In this document: one piece after another, positions 19,221 through 21,119 of the stretch
Position numbering within the stretch: position 1 is the stretch's first letter
How the letters are laid out: every line of letters begins with the position of its first letter
Virus record (IMG/VR): IMGVR_UViG_3300025887_000177
Location: 1-21,119 of that record
Direction: 5' to 3' (one strand)
DNA: 21,119 bases
Source: a virus
Program-made: the position numbers and the translations under genes
Notes under the pieces: generated by a model
Seen by the model: only the letters and a program-made list of their open reading frames with translations
What the model was told of the DNA's origin: nothing
Databases searched by the model: none

Positions 19221-21119
19221 TTACTTCTTGCCCTTTTTTTTCATTAGTCCACCTTTGTTCATCGGACCAGTAATATCTGAGCCACCTGGACCTGCACCTA
19301 CATCAGATCCTGCTATCATTTGTGCACCAGAAAGTTTTCTAGCTGTGTCTGTGCTAATACCAGAAGCTTTAGCTTTTATTATTGCTTTTGCTCTACCTGA
19401 CGATGTTCCTTTACTAGCTTGTTTTTTAGAAGCAGCTATGTTTGCTTTATTTTTTTGTTTTTTCGTTTGAACTAAAGGACTAGATGTAGAATCAGATTTT
19501 TTAGTCTTAAAGATTCTATCTACTATATTTTTATAATCCTTGTCTTTTTGTAATGCAGAAGCAGTTGAAGTTCCGTTTATTCCACCTTCAGGAACAAACT
19601 GTAAAGCTTTGTTGTTTTCTACTACTTTTCTTGCTTTTCCACGTAGTACTTCAGCTAACTTATCATTTCCTTCTGCTTCTGCAATAATAGCTAAAGCTCT
19701 TGTTCGTGCTACACTTTGGCCTAGTTTAATTATACCATCATCTTTTTTACCTAGATTTTCATCTGCCCATGCTACAGGGTCTGTAATATTTTCTGCCCAA
19801 GCATTAGGATCTGGTTTTGGTACAGGTGGTCGTATATTAACACCTCCTCCGTTTCCACCTATTGTTGGGGGAGTTACAGCTTTTGTTTTTGAGTATCCCT
19901 CTGTTATAAGCCTAGCTACTTCTGCTGTGTCTGCTTCACTTAGAGGCATGGTAAACATTCTTATTTCACCATTAGGACCATAGAGAGTCATACTCTCAGG
20001 AATTGCAGGTGTATCTGCAACTGGTGGTTGTTGCTGTGGTTGACCACCCATAAAACTGTAACCTGCTCCATAATTAAAAGGATCAAATGGATTTTGAGCA
20101 TACATCATTTGATCTTGAGCAGGAGTAACAGGAGTAACTGGTCCTCCTGGTTGATAGCCTTGTACTTGACCACCACTAGCCATGCTTTGCATAGGCATCT
20201 GATTCTCTACAGGATTAGGATTGATGTTAGTTAAAGTTGTGTTTCTTTTTTCATCTATAGGAGCAGGTCTAGGTTGACTGTACAGTTGTTGTTGTTGGAG
20301 GTAAGGGTTTTGTACCTGACCACCTTCATTCATGTTAGCACCCATCATCTCTTGTATAGCTTGCATTTCTTGAGGGGATAACTCACTGTCGTTTATAGGA
20401 CCACCTGCAGGTACAGGCTCTCCACCTATACGCCCATTGGCTTCCATATCAGCTAGACCCATCTTAGCTTGATCTCTTAGATCTTCAAAGAACTTGACAC
20501 CGTAGTATCTGACAACATCAGCAGGAACGACATACTCACCCTCAGAGAGTTGTGCAGGAATATCATCTCGTACTTCTTCTGCAAGAGAGCCAGGTGGTAC
20601 TTCGTTTCCTGATACTGGATCTACGTCCAGATCATCATCTATTATTCCACCCTCATCCATAAATGCCATCTTCATTTGATCGTCCATTACTGCACCGCCC
20701 TTGTTAAAAGGAAAAACATCTGGGTCTGTCTTCTTTGCATTTTTTGCTAAGACCAAATGTCCTACCTGAATTACTTCATCTGCTTCTAGGATTGCTTGTC
20801 CAGTTTCTCTGTCATAAAAGAAACCTCTTTTTATTGGGTCATACCCTACTTGTGTCCACTCACTACTATCAAAAACTTCTTTTGACATAGTGAAAAGTTC
20901 ATCATCAGTACCCTCTACATATTCGCCTGTCATAACAGCAAAAGGATTTTTTTCACCACCCTCTGCTACTTTAAGAGCTTTAGAGCTATCTGTTCTTTTT
21001 GCACTACCACTTAAAGTAGGTTTTATAAAGTTGACATTTTTTAGTCTAACTGCAGCTTTGTATTTTTCTTTTCCATCATGCCTAATTGTAGGAACCCAAA
21101 CATTGTAGTCAGTATATGC
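19221..21119 (-). CDS. Large virion protein, C-terminal 632 residues, polyvalent-protein-like domain plus GG-motif linkers (cut by right edge)
   Basis: The frame is open from the right edge (codon 21117-21119) to the TAA at 19221-19223; an internal Met at 20933 is not the start because 62 in-frame codons precede it. Visible parts: DYNVWVPTIRHDGKEKYKAA, then EKNPFAVMTGEYVEGTDDEL, QVGYDPIKRGFFYDRETGQA and EADEVIQVGHLVLAKN form a region that resembles a conserved domain of phage large polyvalent proteins. Next comes SGNEVPPGSLAEEVRDDIPA with LSEGEYVVPADVVRYYGVKF, a phrase I recall from marine phage proteins. Low-complexity Gly/Gln/Pro sequence with short GG motifs (NKGGAV, NEGGQV, ASGGQV) follows, and a Lys-rich end (KGGLMKKKGKK). 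The upstream place of the scaffold gene would suit a portal-adjacent minor head protein. The role is unknown. Confidence 0.8.
   Translation of the reverse strand, partial: AYTDYNVWVPTIRHDGKEKYKAAVRLKNVNFIKPTLSGSAKRTDSSKALKVAEGGEKNPFAVMTGEYVEGTDDELFTMSKEVFDSSEWTQVGYDPIKRGFFYDRETGQAILEADEVIQVGHLVLAKNAKKTDPDVFPFNKGGAVMDDQMKMAFMDEGGIIDDDLDVDPVSGNEVPPGSLAEEVRDDIPAQLSEGEYVVPADVVRYYGVKFFEDLRDQAKMGLADMEANGRIGGEPVPAGGPINDSELSPQEMQAIQEMMGANMNEGGQVQNPYLQQQQLYSQPRPAPIDEKRNTTLTNINPNPVENQMPMQSMASGGQVQGYQPGGPVTPVTPAQDQMMYAQNPFDPFNYGAGYSFMGGQPQQQPPVADTPAIPESMTLYGPNGEIRMFTMPLSEADTAEVARLITEGYSKTKAVTPPTIGGNGGGVNIRPPVPKPDPNAWAENITDPVAWADENLGKKDDGIIKLGQSVARTRALAIIAEAEGNDKLAEVLRGKARKVVENNKALQFVPEGGINGTSTASALQKDKDYKNIVDRIFKTKKSDSTSSPLVQTKKQKNKANIAASKKQASKGTSSGRAKAIIKAKASGISTDTARKLSGAQMIAGSDVGAGPGGSDITGPMNKGGLMKKKGKK

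Noticed and set aside
1-21119. Reverse transcriptase / diversity-generating retroelement or toxin-antitoxin next to the adhesins
   Set aside because: I looked for an RT, an accessory protein or template/variable repeats near the variable adhesin genes, and for small toxin pairs. None is visible in either strand.

Overview
The window is part of the late (virion structure) module of a tailed, most likely short-tailed, bacteriophage or of a closely related prophage. Every gene I accept lies on the minus strand, so the biological reading direction is from the right edge to the left edge. The DNA is AT-rich (roughly 40% G+C by eye) and almost fully coding. There is no tRNA, rRNA, CRISPR array, insertion sequence or integrase. 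The protein families (SGNEVPPGS / LSEGEYVVPADV protein, scaffold with a DFDELR...FHNWADEQPKWV core, ELN-LDG tail fibre, kelch-like TGNATDFG repeats, DUF7483-like repeats, IPGQSLT...PWERPPE protein) are ones I associate with marine phages known mainly from metagenomes. A DUF6127-like small membrane protein mildly favours an alphaproteobacterial host. The host assignment is inference.

Layout in transcription order. (1) Right edge: a protein cut by the window (19221..21119) that resembles a phage polyvalent-protein domain followed by low-complexity sequence. (2) Head: scaffold (19160), then a sigma-70-like promoter and a structured leader of about 205 nt, major capsid protein (17966) and a probable capsid decoration protein (16876). 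A terminator-like hairpin overlaps a second hairpin that covers the next ribosome binding site. (3) Neck/tail: tail-tube A-like adaptor (16286) and nozzle/stabilisation protein (15348), which share a related inserted beta module. (4) Adhesion: a 907-aa tail fibre, a 121-aa small beta protein, two tandem paralogous kelch-like proteins with six repeat units each, and a 667-aa DUF7483-like fibre. (5) Left part: a 285-aa coiled-coil protein of unknown role, an 84-aa single-TM protein (candidate holin), a 1069-aa protein with Pro-rich linkers and a helical 22-residue repeat, a GH24-like lysozyme carrying a long N-terminal extension, a 170-aa conserved protein, and the N-terminal 215 residues of another protein cut by the left edge.

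The genes are very tightly packed. Four junctions are TAATG overlaps and the others have gaps of 0 to 16 nt, so the block from the tail-tube gene to the left edge looks like one translationally coupled operon. The only longer non-coding stretches are 17967..18209 (243 nt, coat leader), 19161..19220 (60 nt) and 16287..16342 (56 nt). No stretch above 300 nt lacks a gene. The most interesting signals are the coat promoter with its 5'-terminal hairpin, the two mutually exclusive hairpins after the decoration gene, the module shared by the two neck proteins, the paired six-unit propeller-like adhesins, and the 22-residue repeat of the giant low-complexity protein.
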